The position numbers were made by a program, and so were the translations under genes. Positions 15,855-27,800 of a stretch of 64,000 nucleotides of DNA are shown in pieces. A model generated the notes under the pieces. It saw only the letters and a list, made by a program, of their open reading frames with translations. It searched no databases and was not told the origin of the DNA. The stretch comes from JAHRAW01 sp965249835. GTDB taxonomy: Bacteria; Pseudomonadota; Gammaproteobacteria; Arenicellales; Poriferihabitantaceae. The DNA is taken from positions 1,798,001-1,862,000 of the forward strand of contig CBDFMY010000003.1 of the NCBI GenBank assembly GCA_965249835.1, given 5' to 3'. How positions within the stretch are numbered: the first letter of the stretch is position 1; each line of letters opens with the position of its first letter.

Positions 15855-17087
15855 TCATTCTGCTGCCGGCGATGCTTTTTGCACATGCTCGCGTTGCCGG
15901 TCCAGGACATATCTCATCAAACTCGGGATGCCTGCCTCATATAAATTTGTGTCCGGCGGATTCCAAATAAATTCATGGCGAATAAACGTTTGCAGATGCT
16001 CATTAACTGACTGTGTAGTATGTGAATCGACAGGTGAATTATCTGCAATAACATCTATGAGATAATCCATTGTGGTTGTTTCCGCGTCTTGGAATAGTGT
16101 TGCAATAGCAACAGCCGCCGGCAGCAGTCCAAGTTCGTCTAATGTATTTCTGCGCTCTCCATAAAAGTTTAACCGGCGGTTCTCAATCTTTGTTTCTACT
16201 TCGGCAATTTCTTGAGCAGTCAGTTTTTGCAGGTCTTTTTCCTTTGCCACATCCCAAAGGGCCTCGCCCCAGAGTTGAATGAAGTAAGGATAATGCTGGC
16301 TGTCTTCCACTACATGTTCCAAAGCATCGGCGTCTACTGTTATGCCGTCTTCCTGCAACGGCTTTACAATAGCGTCCGCAGTGGCCTGCGCATCTAATCG
16401 TGCAATGCCCATTTTCGTGGAACGTTCAACAAAACTAGCGCCCACTGTGGTCAACAAATGTGTCAAGCCGGGGGTGCCGGCGAGAACCAGTAAAAAAGGT
16501 GCTTCCTCTCGTATCTCTTGACTCAGGTTTAGCAAACTACGACACAGACCCGGTTCCATGGTATGTGCTTCATCCACCAGAGCCACCAAGGGATTTTTTT
16601 TGCATTGAGAAATCAAAGCGTTTAATAAAACGCCATCAGTAGGCTCTTTTTCCTTCCATGTCTTAGCAATAAACGCCTCAGCCGAAACTATATCAGCAGC
16701 AGACGCCCCGGCCTTAACACCTGCTGTTGTTTCGCCGCCCAATACCTTTTCTGCCAAAGTTTCCTCAGACAATAAAAACGTCCACATTTTTGCTGGCGTT
16801 GCTAATTTATTAGCGGTGGTCGAACATGTGCATACCTGATTGCTTTTCATATGAAAAATTCGTGGTTTTTTATATCCCCTAATTTCATCTTTTAACCAAT
16901 GCAATAACACGGTTTTGCCCATACCCCTGGGCCCATACATAACCATGTTGGCAGCAGGCGAATCCCCATCAGCCATGTCTGCCAATATCTGTCTGAGCCG
17001 ACCCTGCTCATTTTCCCGACCGGCCAGATAAGGCGGGCGTTGCCCATCACCTGGCTTGAACGGATTTCGTGTTCTTGTGGGTATCAT
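15855..17087 (-). CDS. AAA ATPase, tandem copy 2
   Basis: 410 residues and almost identical to copy 1 from Walker A to near the C-terminus; the differences cluster at the N-terminus (MIPTRTRNPFKPGDG against MTQIEGLNPFRPGDG) and in scattered C-terminal positions. Walker A GPRGMGKT and Walker B ALVDEAHT are intact, so the copy looks functional. ATG 17087 is supported by GAGGAG 6 bp upstream. The open frame extends further into the spacer, but that part is R1 sequence. Near identity over the central region implies recent duplication or gene conversion. Confidence 0.82.
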   Translation of the reverse strand: MIPTRTRNPFKPGDGQRPPYLAGRENEQGRLRQILADMADGDSPAANMVMYGPRGMGKTVLLHWLKDEIRGYKKPRIFHMKSNQVCTCSTTANKLATPAKMWTFLLSEETLAEKVLGGETTAGVKAGASAADIVSAEAFIAKTWKEKEPTDGVLLNALISQCKKNPLVALVDEAHTMEPGLCRSLLNLSQEIREEAPFLLVLAGTPGLTHLLTTVGASFVERSTKMGIARLDAQATADAIVKPLQEDGITVDADALEHVVEDSQHYPYFIQLWGEALWDVAKEKDLQKLTAQEIAEVETKIENRRLNFYGERRNTLDELGLLPAAVAIATLFQDAETTTMDYLIDVIADNSPVDSHTTQSVNEHLQTFIRHEFIWNPPDTNLYEAGIPSLMRYVLDRQREHVQKASPAAE

Positions 17088-17312
17088 GATGGACTCCTCA
17101 TTCGCCATCCAATGCTCAACCGAGCAACTGGCTCTTCTGCGTAGTATACTCTCTTTATGGAATTTCGGCGATTTTTCCCGCCTACCGGCGAGGATGACGA
17201 ATGATAGGTAACAGTGAATCGAGAAGACAAAAGCGCGTTGAGATGCCAAGGTACATTGAGAATAAAAAGTCCGGCGGAGTTGGACTATTAATGTCGTCAC
17301 GCGTAGCGTGAC
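17088..17312. repeat. Second spacer of the AAA array, with R1 core
   Basis: Counterpart of the 15630-15854 spacer. The R1 core and hairpin are unchanged; the part nearest the copy 2 start differs (TCGCCATCCAATGCTCAACC) while TAGTATACTCTCTTTATGGAATTTCGGCG is shared with the other two upstream regions, suggesting a common promoter. Confidence 0.82.
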
Positions 17313-18485
17313 TCATTCTGCTGCCGGCGATGCTTTTTGCACATGCTCGCGCTGCCGGTCCAAGACATATCTCATCAAACTCGGGATGCCCGCCTCGTAT
17401 AAATCTGTGTCCGGCGGATTCCAAATAAACTCATGGCGAGCAAGCGTTTGCAGATGTTCATTAACCGACTGTGTAGCATGTGAATCGGCAGGTAAATTAT
17501 CTGCAATAACATCTATGAGCGTGGCCCTTGTGGTTGTTTCCGTGTCTTGGAATACTGTTGCAATAGCAACAGCCGCCGGCAGCAGTTCAAGTTCGTCTAA
17601 TGTATTTCTGCGTTCTCCATAAAAGTTTGATCGGCGGTTCTCAATCTTTGTTTCTACTTCGGCAATTTCTTGAGAGGTCAGTTTTTGCAGGTCTTTTTCC
17701 TTTGCCACATCCCAAAGGGCCTCGCCCCAGAGTTGAATGAAGTAAGGATAATGCTGGCTGTCTTCCACTACATGTTCCAAAGCATCGGCGGCGATGTGTA
17801 CGCCATCGGCATCCAACGGCTTTACAATGGCATCAGCAGTAGCCTGCGCTTCTAATCGTGCAATGCCCATTTTCTTGGAACGTTCAACAAAACTAGCGTT
17901 CACTGTAGTCAGAAAGTGTGATAGCCCAGGAGTGCCGGCGAGAACCAGCAAAAAGGGTGCATTTTGCCGCGCTTGTTGGCTTATATTCAACAAGCCCTGA
18001 CAAAAACGAGAATCCATAGTGTGTGCTTCATCCATCAACAGCACCACTGGGCGCTCTTTACATTCTTCAATCAAGGCACTGACTAAATCGTCGTCGTCGG
18101 GAGCTTTGGAATTCCACACAATTTTGTTTCCACCTGCCCCTAATTCGATTTGATTGGGCCAGAGTTTCTTCTTCCAGTCATCAGAGATCAATTTGTTCCA
18201 GAGAGACTTTAAAGATGGAAAAATTGTCGGGGTAGATTGGACTGTCCGCAAGGGACGATTGTCCTGCGCGGTCTTTTCAACCTCATTTTCTAGCCAGTTT
18301 AATAGTACTGTTTTGCCCATACCCCGGGGGCCATACATGATTATTTCTGTACCAGGTGACCTTCCGGCAGACATTCTTGCCAATCTCTGTTTGAATTGCT
18401 CCTTTTCATTTTCCCGCCCGGCGAGATGGGGCGGGGATTCTCCCGGACCCGGATTAAACGGATTAAAATCACCAATCTGTGTCAT
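17313..18485 (-). CDS. AAA ATPase, tandem copy 3 (diverged N-terminal half)
   Basis: 390 residues. The C-terminal half (about from LVLAGTPGLSHFLTTV onward) is nearly the same as copies 1 and 2, but the segment between Walker A (GPRGMGKT) and Walker B (LLMDEAHT) is replaced by unrelated sequence (PLRTVQSTPTIFPSLKSLW) and is 20 residues shorter. Both Walker motifs are kept. The mosaic suggests that the nucleotide-proximal insert is the specificity part and has been exchanged. Start ATG 18485 with the same GAGG-containing leader as copy 1. Its promoter region faces that of the giant gene. Confidence 0.82.
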   Translation of the reverse strand: MTQIGDFNPFNPGPGESPPHLAGRENEKEQFKQRLARMSAGRSPGTEIIMYGPRGMGKTVLLNWLENEVEKTAQDNRPLRTVQSTPTIFPSLKSLWNKLISDDWKKKLWPNQIELGAGGNKIVWNSKAPDDDDLVSALIEECKERPVVLLMDEAHTMDSRFCQGLLNISQQARQNAPFLLVLAGTPGLSHFLTTVNASFVERSKKMGIARLEAQATADAIVKPLDADGVHIAADALEHVVEDSQHYPYFIQLWGEALWDVAKEKDLQKLTSQEIAEVETKIENRRSNFYGERRNTLDELELLPAAVAIATVFQDTETTTRATLIDVIADNLPADSHATQSVNEHLQTLARHEFIWNPPDTDLYEAGIPSLMRYVLDRQREHVQKASPAAE

Positions 18486-18649
18486 AACCAACGCCTCATT
18501 CGCTATTTAATAGGTTATCAGAACAACCAACTAACTCTTGTAGTGTATACTCTTTTTATGGAATTTCGGCGATTTACTACCCAATCCCCTTGGGGTAAAC
18601 ATGGGTATAATTCCCAATTTTTCATTCATTCCCAGTGGTGTTTTTGGTC

Positions 18650-18655
18650 TATAAT
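18650..18655 (+). promoter_or_regulatory. -10 element (TATAAT) of the giant gene
   Basis: Perfect TATAAT 80 bp before the ATG at 18735. No strong -35; TTCATT at 18621-18626 is too far. Position fits a transcript covering the leader and poly-C tract. Confidence 0.4.
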
Positions 18656-18734
18656 ACCCCGATTGCTGGTCACGCCACCCCGGGTGCGGCTCGCCCAAAA
18701 CTAACTTTATTCGGATCTCTGAGGAGCAAGACAC

Positions 18735-18845
18735 ATGCATAGAATAATCACTACCATTCGTTTTTGCATCCGCATTGCTGCCAGGATGCGTATCACCCCC
18801 CCCCCCCCCCCCCAGCACACCGCAGGGGGTAAGTGCTATGAATAA
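18735..18845 (+). other. Short upstream frame (36 codons) with strong ribosome binding site, across the poly-C tract
   Basis: ATG 18735 follows GAGGAG with ideal 8-bp spacing, the best initiation signal in the region, yet its frame differs from the giant gene and ends at TAA 18843-18845, five bases into the giant gene. With one C fewer or two more in the tract the frame would join the giant gene. The first 54 bases resemble the first 54 of the giant gene (ATG, then TCACT, CCATTCGTTTT and TTGCTG in common), as a degenerate duplicate with a one-base insertion. Confidence 0.55.
18796..18813 (+). repeat. Homopolymeric tract of 18 C
   Basis: Eighteen consecutive C, between the strong upstream start (18735) and the annotated giant-gene start (18838). 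Tracts this long slip readily during replication and are classic phase-variation elements of surface proteins. The exact count may be unreliable in an assembly. Confidence 0.9.
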
Positions 18846-21800
18846 AACAGTCACTCCATTCGTTTTCGCCGCGGCGTTGCTGGTGGCGATGCTGGCAGCA
18901 ACCGGCATCGCCCAGGCGCAAGAAGCAGTCAACTTTCAGGGAGTACCTGGCAATAATGACATCCGCATAAGTTGGATGAAACCCGCCACTGGTGGGACAA
19001 CATTTAGCTATTTTGTAACGGCTAAACCTGAAGATGGAACGACCGTCAATGCCACTATCTCGGCCACCAACGCCGGGTCATTCGACTATAGTGTTAACGA
19101 TTTACTACCACTAACAGTGACCAACGGAAAAACGTACCGTATTACTGTAAGACCCAAGCCCGCGGGTGATGGCAATAGGATTACAAGCTTTATAAGGGTA
19201 ACCGCAGGCGCGCCTCTCGCGCCAACCAACTTTACCTCGACCGGCTTTGCCGATGCAGTGGTGCTAACCTGGACTGCCCCAGCGAGTGATAATGGCGCCG
19301 CAATAACCGAATATCAGATACATCATTATGATACTGGCGATAAGGACGATGCTGTCAGGGTAAACTTGGGAGGTAACGCAAGAACCCACACACTTAGCAA
19401 CCGCATACCCGGTAGGGAGATCATACTTACCCTGACTGCGAAAAATTCTCGTGGCAGGAGCGCTGAAGCCACCTACGAAGTGACTCCCCGAGGAGCGCCG
19501 GTTGCTCGGCCGAGCATCGTCCTGGCGGGTCCGGACTCGGGTAGCTCAGATTCGGACCGCATCACCAGCAATAGAGGGATACTCATTACTCTGGCGAGTA
19601 ATTTTGATTTTGACCGGGACTCCTGGGAAATATCCATCAATGGCGGTGCTAATTACAATCATACTTCGGCAGTCGAAGCGCGCTCCACCAACATGCTTCG
19701 TTTCGAATTGCCCGACGGCGAATACACCGACAATCAGATTCGAGTGCGCCAGACCGTGAATACCGTTACTTCCGAATATGCCGGTCTTGACGCATTTATC
19801 TTTGATGCCACGCCGCCAGTCGTCACCGTGACTAGTCTCGCCAGCATTACCCTGGATGTGGGCGGCACCTACAACGAGGTGGGCGCCACCGCCACGGATA
19901 ATCTGGATGACAACGTGCCGAAGCCCACCACGACGGACACTGTGGATACCGGCACCATCGGCACCTACACGATTACCTACCGTGCGACCGACCACGCCGG
20001 TAATACTGGCCGGGCGAAGCGCACCGTGATCGTTCTGTCGCCCGTCATCGGTCTTGCGACCCTGCCAATTCCCGAAAACACCGCCGTCCACTCTGTTATA
20101 GGCACCTACGCCAGCGCCGGCACGGTGATTCCTGACACCTGGGGGGTACTAAAAAGCAGTGACAGCCCGGATTGGCGATTATTCCTCATTGGCTCGAACG
20201 GCGAATTGGATATTCAGTTCTCGCCGGACTATGAGGCGCCGCAGGATGTGGGCGCGGACAACCTCTATAACATCACTATACACGCCGTAGATTTGATAGA
20301 TGGCAGGTTTCAGCCCGTGACCCAAGACCTGGCAATCGAGATTACCGTTACCAATGTGGATGAGCCGGGCGTCATCAGCGCCATTACCGGCGACGCGCAG
20401 GTTGGCGCGACGCTAACCGCCGGCAGCGTTGCAAGCGACCCGGATGCCGTCACCGCGATCAACACGGCTGGCACGGTTAGTGTCGCCCCCACCCACCAGT
20501 GGCAAAGCGCCGCGGACGGCACCGCCGCCGACTCCGACGACTGGGCAGCCATCAGCGGTGCCACCGGTGCGACCTACGAGCCGGTGGTCGGTGATGTCGG
20601 CAGGATTATTCGAGTGGTGGCTACTTACACCGGCGTCCCGGGATTCGCCAGCCAGACCGCCACCAGCGCGGCGACCGCCGCGGTGATTGCCATGCCCAAC
20701 ACGCCGCCGGTGGCAAACGCCGGAAGCGACCAAACTGTGTTTGTCGGCACGGCCATCACCGTGAACGGCTCCGCCAGCAGCGACCCCGATGATGATACGT
20801 TGACATACTCCTGGGTGCAGACCGGCGGCACGACTGTCGCCTTGTCCGGCGCCGCCACCTCCAGACTGGTCTTCACCGCGCCGGCCACGACTGGGAGATT
20901 GACCTTCACCCTGACCGTCACCGATGATGGCACGCCCCCGGCAAGCCACACCGACACGGTAATCATCACCGTAACAGAGGCGGTAAACCACCCGCCGATG
21001 GCAAATGCCGGCGACAATCAAGAAGTGGCTACCGGCGCGCTGGTCATCCTGGACGGCTCTGGCAGCCGCGACCCCGATGGGGATGACAATGCGCTGACAT
21101 ACTCATGGGAGCATACTCGAACCGATGGCATCCCGACCACGCCGGCCACGGCAATCGCCCTGACCAATGCCGACACCGTCAGCCCGACCTTCCCCACGAC
21201 GACTGCCGGGGTGTTGACCTTTACCCTGACCGTTACCGATACTGGCTCTCCCCAGGCCAGCCGCGCCAGCACGGTAACCATCACCGTGACCGGCGACGTC
21301 GCGTCCACGGAGGCGACTCTGTCGGCTCTGGCTATCTCGCCGGGCGGCTTGACGCCCGAATTTGATTCTGCCCGCGAGGACACCGACTACACCGTCACCG
21401 TGCTGAATAGTGTGGCAAGCGTCAGGATTACGCCGACCGTGAATGGCGACGGCGCGAGCGTGACTGTGAACGGTGCCAGGGTTGCCAGCGGCCAAGCCAG
21501 TCAAGCGATTAACCTGCAGGGTGGCATAAACGCCCCCATCAACATTGTCGTCACCGCCGAGGCCGGCAACACCCGCACCTATCGCATCACCGTGACCCGC
21601 ATCGACAGGAGCACCGATACGCGTCTGGCGGAACTGGCTATCAGGGGCGACGTCGGCCAGGCTATCAGAGTGCCGGTGACCAACATCAATGCAGTGCCGG
21701 GGAGCAACCGCCTGGATTACACCGTGCGCGTGGATAATGATGTGCAAAGGGTTAGGGTAGCGTATTTCACTGACAACAACGACGCGAGCGCGACTGTGGA

Positions 21801-24800
21801 CGGCATGGTGGTTCAGGCGCGCCAACTCTCCGCTGCGATTGCACTGCCGGCGGTGGGTGAATCCCGCGCCATTCCCATCGTGGTTACCGCCGCGCGCGGC
21901 GGCGCCGAAGCAACCTATACCCTCACCGTGCGCCATGTGGTCAACGCCGCGCCGATAATTCAGGGCAATACAGCACCGAATTATAACGAGCATGACACCA
22001 TGCCGGTGGCGACCTACACCGCGACCGATGGCAACCCGCGCAACACCATCGCCTGGTCACTCGAAGGCGCGGATGCGGATTTCTTTGCGATGGATGCCGG
22101 CGTATTGAGTTTCAACGATTCGCCGAACTTTGCCGAGCGGGCGGATGAAGACAAAAACGACTATCAAGTCACTATTGCGGCCACCGATAACGGCTTGCCG
22201 CCGCAGAAAGGCACCCGCAATGTCACGGTGACGCTCATCAATTTGGAAGATGCGGGCGCCATGGGTGCCATCGCCGGCGCCGCCCAGATTGGGCGGACCC
22301 TGACGGCCGGCACGGTAACCGACCCGGATGCCGTCAGCGCGGACAACCTGGCCGGCACGATTGCTGTGGGTGACATCACCTATCAATGGCAAAGCGCGGG
22401 CGCGGACAATGTCTATACCCCCATCACCGGCGCCACCGATTCAACCTACCTGCTGCCGGCAACCGATGCCGGCAGGACCCTTCGAGTCGTTGCCACTTAC
22501 ACCGATGGTTTTGGCACCGAAGCCGAAACCGTCACCAGCGCGCCGACCAGCGCCATAGTTGCCGGCACCGCACCCGCGCCACCGACCATCGCGCTGACTC
22601 AGGACACCGGCATTGATGACGATGGCATCACCCGCAATGGCGCGGTGGTTGTGACTCTGGCAAGTAATTTTGATATCAACTTTGACACCTGGAAATACTC
22701 CATCAATGGCGGCACCGGTTTCAGCGCCCCCAGCAACGGCTTCAGACGCACTTTCACTCTGGGAGCAGGCGTGTATGCCCTGGGCCGGGTGCTGGTCGTG
22801 CAGACCGTGGACGGTGTGGACTCGGCCCCGGCCAGCATTGCGGTTACCGTGGACCAAACCGCACCGACGGCGACCTTTGCCGCCCTCGCCGATGATTATG
22901 TGCTTAACCGGCAGCGCTCCATTGATGTCACCTTCTCTGATCCGGTGACGGGTTTTGAAGCGGGTGATATATTGGTCGGGAGCGAGCCCGGTATCTCCTT
23001 GGTCGGTATCATGTTGAAGGGCACTGGGCGCAACGACCGCCCCACCTACACCATCGACTTCACCCCGATTGACGCATTCTTCCATGTGGCAATTAAACCC
23101 AACAGCGTGGCCGACCTGGCCGGCAATAGGGGTCCCGCTGCCAGCGCAAGCACGTCGTTCGGCACGGCGCGACCGGTGCCACCGGGCATCGCCCTGAGTG
23201 CGGACACGGGTCGCTCAGATACCGACCGCATCACCATGAATAGAGGGATAATTGTTACTCTGATGGATGATTTTGGCGCCGCTGGGGGCTTCTGGGAATA
23301 CTCCACCGATAGCGGCAAGACTTACACGCGCGGCAGCAGGCGTCATCTTGAATTGCCCGAAGGCGAATATACCGACGATCAGGTGCGAGTGCGCCAGAGC
23401 GCGTTTAGGACTACTTCCCGATTTGCCGGTCTTGCCGCATTTACCATTGATACCACGCCGCCAAGCATCGCCCGCACTGGTCACGCGGAGATTACCCTGA
23501 CTACGGACGATCCTCCCTACACTGATGAAGGTGCCGAGGTCTCGGATAATCTGGACACCACCATCAGGCTGGACGTGGCCGGCGATACGGTGGGCGCCAA
23601 CTTCGCCGGCATCTACACCATTGCCTACGATGCGCAGGACGCCGCCGGTAACAACGCCGTGCAGGTTACTCGCCTCGTCGAGGTGCGAGGGCTTGGCTTT
23701 AGCGCGGCACCCGTGCTCACTAGCAGCAACGATGGTAATTACGCCATAGCCGGCGACATCCTGACCCTGACCTTCACCGTCAATCAGGCATTGGAGGGCG
23801 ACCCAGCCGTGACCGTGACCATCGCCGGGCAAGCCGTCAGGGTGGAAAACACCGACAATATGTATACCGCAACCTACCGGGTGGACGCGACGCATGCGGG
23901 TGTTGCGGGAGGCAACGGCGTACCGGTGGAGTATGACATTGGCGCAATGACAGCCGTTAATACCGCCGACACGCTTGACCCGCCCGCGGCCACCAGCACG
24001 ATTGAAATTGATGTAGTCGCGCCGACTGTGGTTTTCGGCGCCATTGCCGAAGGTGTGCCGAACACACCGCAGATGCACGACATCACCTTCTCCGAAGCGG
24101 TGACCGGCTTTGATAGCAGCGACATCGCCGCCACTGGCGCCACGGTGAATAGCGTAGCCCCGGTCAGCGGCTCCGACCTCGTCTATACCATCGACTTCAC
24201 CCCGACTGCGGCAGCCTTCACCCTGACCCTTAACGCGGCCACCCTGACCGACCCGGTAACCGACCGCGCCGGCAACGCCGTCCCCGAGACCGCCGCGAGC
24301 GGCACCGCCCCCGAACCCGTGTCCACGGATGCGACTCTGTCGGGTTTGTCTATTGCCGATAGCGATGACAACCAGGTTGCTCTGGTGCCGCCGACCTTCG
24401 ATTCTGCCAGGGAGACCTATACCGCCGGCGTGGACAATGGTGTGGCAAGCGTTACGGTAACGCCGACCACGACTAACGATGGCGCGAGCGTGAACGTGGT
24501 GGTGAATGACGCGCCGCCGGTCAGCGACCAAGCCAGTGTATCGGCTGCTCTGAATGTTGGTGTGAACAACATCGCCATTGAAGTCACCGCCGAGGACGGC
24601 TCCCAGAAAACCTACACCCTCACGGTCACCCGCGCCGACAACATCGCGCCGGTTGCCAATGCTGGGAACGATCGAACTGTGAATCCCGGCGGTAGGGTGT
24701 TCCTGAATGGCAGGGCTAGCAACGACCCTGATGGTAATAACTTGAATCTGAGATATGTCTGGGTGCATACCTTGACCGATGGCACCCCGCCCGCGTCGCC

Positions 24801-27800
24801 CATCGACTTGACTCATATCACCGACAGAGGGACCTTCGACGCGCCCACTGCGACAGGGGTTTTGACCTTTGAACTAACCGTTACCGATGCTGGCACTCCC
24901 CCGGCGACAAGCACCGCCGACACGATAGACATCAACGTGATCATCGCCCCCCTTGCCTTTACCGTGGCACCCGTGCTCACTGGCAATAACGCCGCCAACT
25001 CCGGTTACGCTAAATTCGGCGACGAGTTGAGCCTGACCTTCACCACCAATGTGCCAATAATCACCGAGGGAGACGCAAAGAACGGCATTAGCATCGCCAA
25101 GCATTTCGCCCAGCAGTTGACAAAAGGCACTGGCAATGAATACACCGCGACCTACGAGGTGGACGCGCTACATGCGCCTTTTAGGGATCTGGACGGTGAG
25201 TTGGTGCCGTTTACGATTCACCGATTGACCGCCACCGATAGCGCCCACGGTACCATTCAAGACCGGCCCACGGAAACCAGTACGATTCGAGTGGATATAA
25301 CCGCGCCGAGGGTGACGACCTTTGAGGCCCCGGCCGCTGCTGCGATGGGCACCGTGCACACGCCCACCATCACCTTCTCCGAGCCGGTAACCGGTTTGGC
25401 AGTGAGTGATTTCTCCACTTCCGAGGGCGCCATGGTGACTGGTGTGGAAGACACCGGCGACGCAACCACCTATACCATCACCTTCACGCAGACCGCCGCG
25501 ACATTCACCCTGACCCTTGCCCCTGACGAGGTTGCCGACCCCGCCGGCAACACCGGTCCTCCCTTGGTGCCGATTAGCGCGGGTGGCGTTCCGGCGGCGG
25601 GCAACATGCCGCCGACTGTCGATGCGGGCACCGATCAAACTGTGAATGTCGGCGCATCCGTAACCTTGAGCGGCACCGCCACCGACCCTGAAAACGGCGC
25701 TCTGCACTATGCCTGGAGGCAATCCCGCCTCGGTGACGCACCTGCGCTCGTCGGCTTGACCAATGCCAACCGCGCGACCGCGACCTTCACCGCGCCGGAT
25801 ACGCCGGGGGTCTATCAATTCACCCTGGTGGTCACCGATGCTGCCACCAATCAAGTCGGCGACAGTGTGGTCATCACCGTGGTGGATGCGACTCTGTCGG
25901 CTTTGGCTATTACCCATAGCGGTAGCACCGTGGTTGAACTGATGCCGACCTTCGCGTCTGGCATCGTGGACTACACCGCCAGCCTGGGCAATGATGTGGC
26001 AAGCGTTAAAATTAGGCCAACCCTGAGTGACACCGCCGCCGGCGTGACCGTGGCCGGCACTGTGGTTACCAGCGGCACAGAAAGTGGAGATATTTCGCTG
26101 AATCCTGGTGCCAACACCATCCGCATCGTGGTCACCGCCGCGGGCAGCAGCGTCATGCACGAATATGAGGTAGTCGTCACCCGCGCCGACAACACCGCGC
26201 CGGAAATCACCAGAACCGCTGACGATGATGCGATAATGGTTGGCGAGAATGTTGCGGCGGTGCATACCTACGTCGCGACCGATGCCGATGCCGCGGATAC
26301 CGACATCACCTGGTCGCTTGGTGGCACGGATTCGAGTTTCTTCACGATTGGTGCCACAAGCGGCGTATTGACTTTCAATGCCTCGCCGAACTTTGAAGAC
26401 GCGGCGGATGACGACGGCGGCAACGATTATGAAATCACCATCAGCGCCACCGATGACGGCACGCCGCCGATGGAAGACACACTGGCGATAACGGTAACGG
26501 TTACCAATGTGGATGAGCCGGGTGCCATCGGCGACATTACCGACACCGCTCAGGTTGGCGTGGAATTGACCGCCGGCACGGTAACCGACCCGGATGGCAC
26601 GGTTACTGGCATCACCTATCAATGGCAAAGCGTGGAGTCTGGCACCACCACCGACATCGGCACCGACATGACCTACACGCCGGGAGTTGATGATGTCGGC
26701 AGGACCATTCAAGTAGTTGCTACTTACACCGATGGTCATGCTGGCGGCAAAGAAGTCACCAGCGCGGCAACCGCCGCCGTGATTGCCGCGGACGACACCA
26801 CTGCAACACCTACACTACCTGAAACTCCGGCACTTGTTCTCGGCGCAGTTACTGATACAAGTATAGAGATTACATGGGGTGCAGTGACAAATGCCTTCAG
26901 TTATACGCTGCGCAGAATTGTTGCAGGCGTCACTGATAACGAAGAAGTGCTACCAGGCCGTCTATTGACTTTCACTGATACTGACGTGACTCCTGACACA
27001 GAGTACAAGTATGTCATTACCGCAACAAATTCTGCTGGTCTATCAAGTAATCCTTCTGCCGAGTTTACTGTAAGGACTGATGCCACGGACACCACCGCGC
27101 CGACGGTGACCCTCGGTAGCATAATCGCAGGTGTGATTGGCACGGCGCAGGATCACGACATCACCTTCGACGAGGCGGTTACCGGTTTGGCGGTGGATGA
27201 TTTCTCCGTTTCCAACAACATTGTGGCGTCCGGCGACCTCGTGGTGAATAGTGTGACCCCGACCAGCGGCCCCAGCACCACCTACACCATCAGCATCACC
27301 CCGCAAGCGACCGCCTTCATCCTGACCCTTGCCGCCGACAGCGTGATGGACACCGCCTCGAACACGGGACCCGCGACCGCGGCGAGCGCGATCGGCAGTG
27401 CCACCGCCGACCTGGCGCTGAATGCCGGCGCGGATCAACCTGATGTGCTGGAAAACACGGCTGTGAATCTGGAGGGCACCATCACCAATCCTGGCACCGA
27501 CCCGGTCATTTTATGGACGCACACCCTGACCAATGGCTTACTGCCGTCCACCCCGCTGACCATCACCGGTTCGGACACGGAGGATGCGAGTTTCACCACG
27601 CCTTATGTAACCGTCGACACCACCTTGACTTTTGAGTTGAGCGTGACCCTGTCCGGCGGCGGCAACCCGCCCGTTACCGACACGGTGGACATCATCATCC
27701 CCAATGTGGCGCAACCGCGCGTCATTGCCAGCGTTACCGTCAACGTGGGCTCGCCCGCCCAGAGCGCCCTCGCGGTGTCCTGGACGCAAGGATCCGGCAC

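Larger units (their letters stand above)
18486..18837. other. Divergent control region between AAA copy 3 and the giant gene
   Basis: 352 bp. The left part shares TGTATACTCTTTTTATGG with the other AAA upstream regions. The right part has a TATAAT at 18650-18655, a strong GAGGAG (18721-18726), an ATG at 18735, and the 18-C tract. ATACCCCGATTGC and CACCCCGGGTGCGG form small inverted repeats at 18654-18690. No complete gene of its own, apart from a 36-codon frame 18735-18845. Confidence 0.6.

Noticed and set aside
14397..18485. TniB/IstB-type transposition ATPases.
   Set aside because: P-loop and length are compatible, but no transposase, TniA or terminal repeats accompany the genes.
18531..18932. 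Leftward frame opposite the giant gene start.
   Set aside because: It is the antisense shadow of the leader and poly-C tract, with poly-Gly and no start support.
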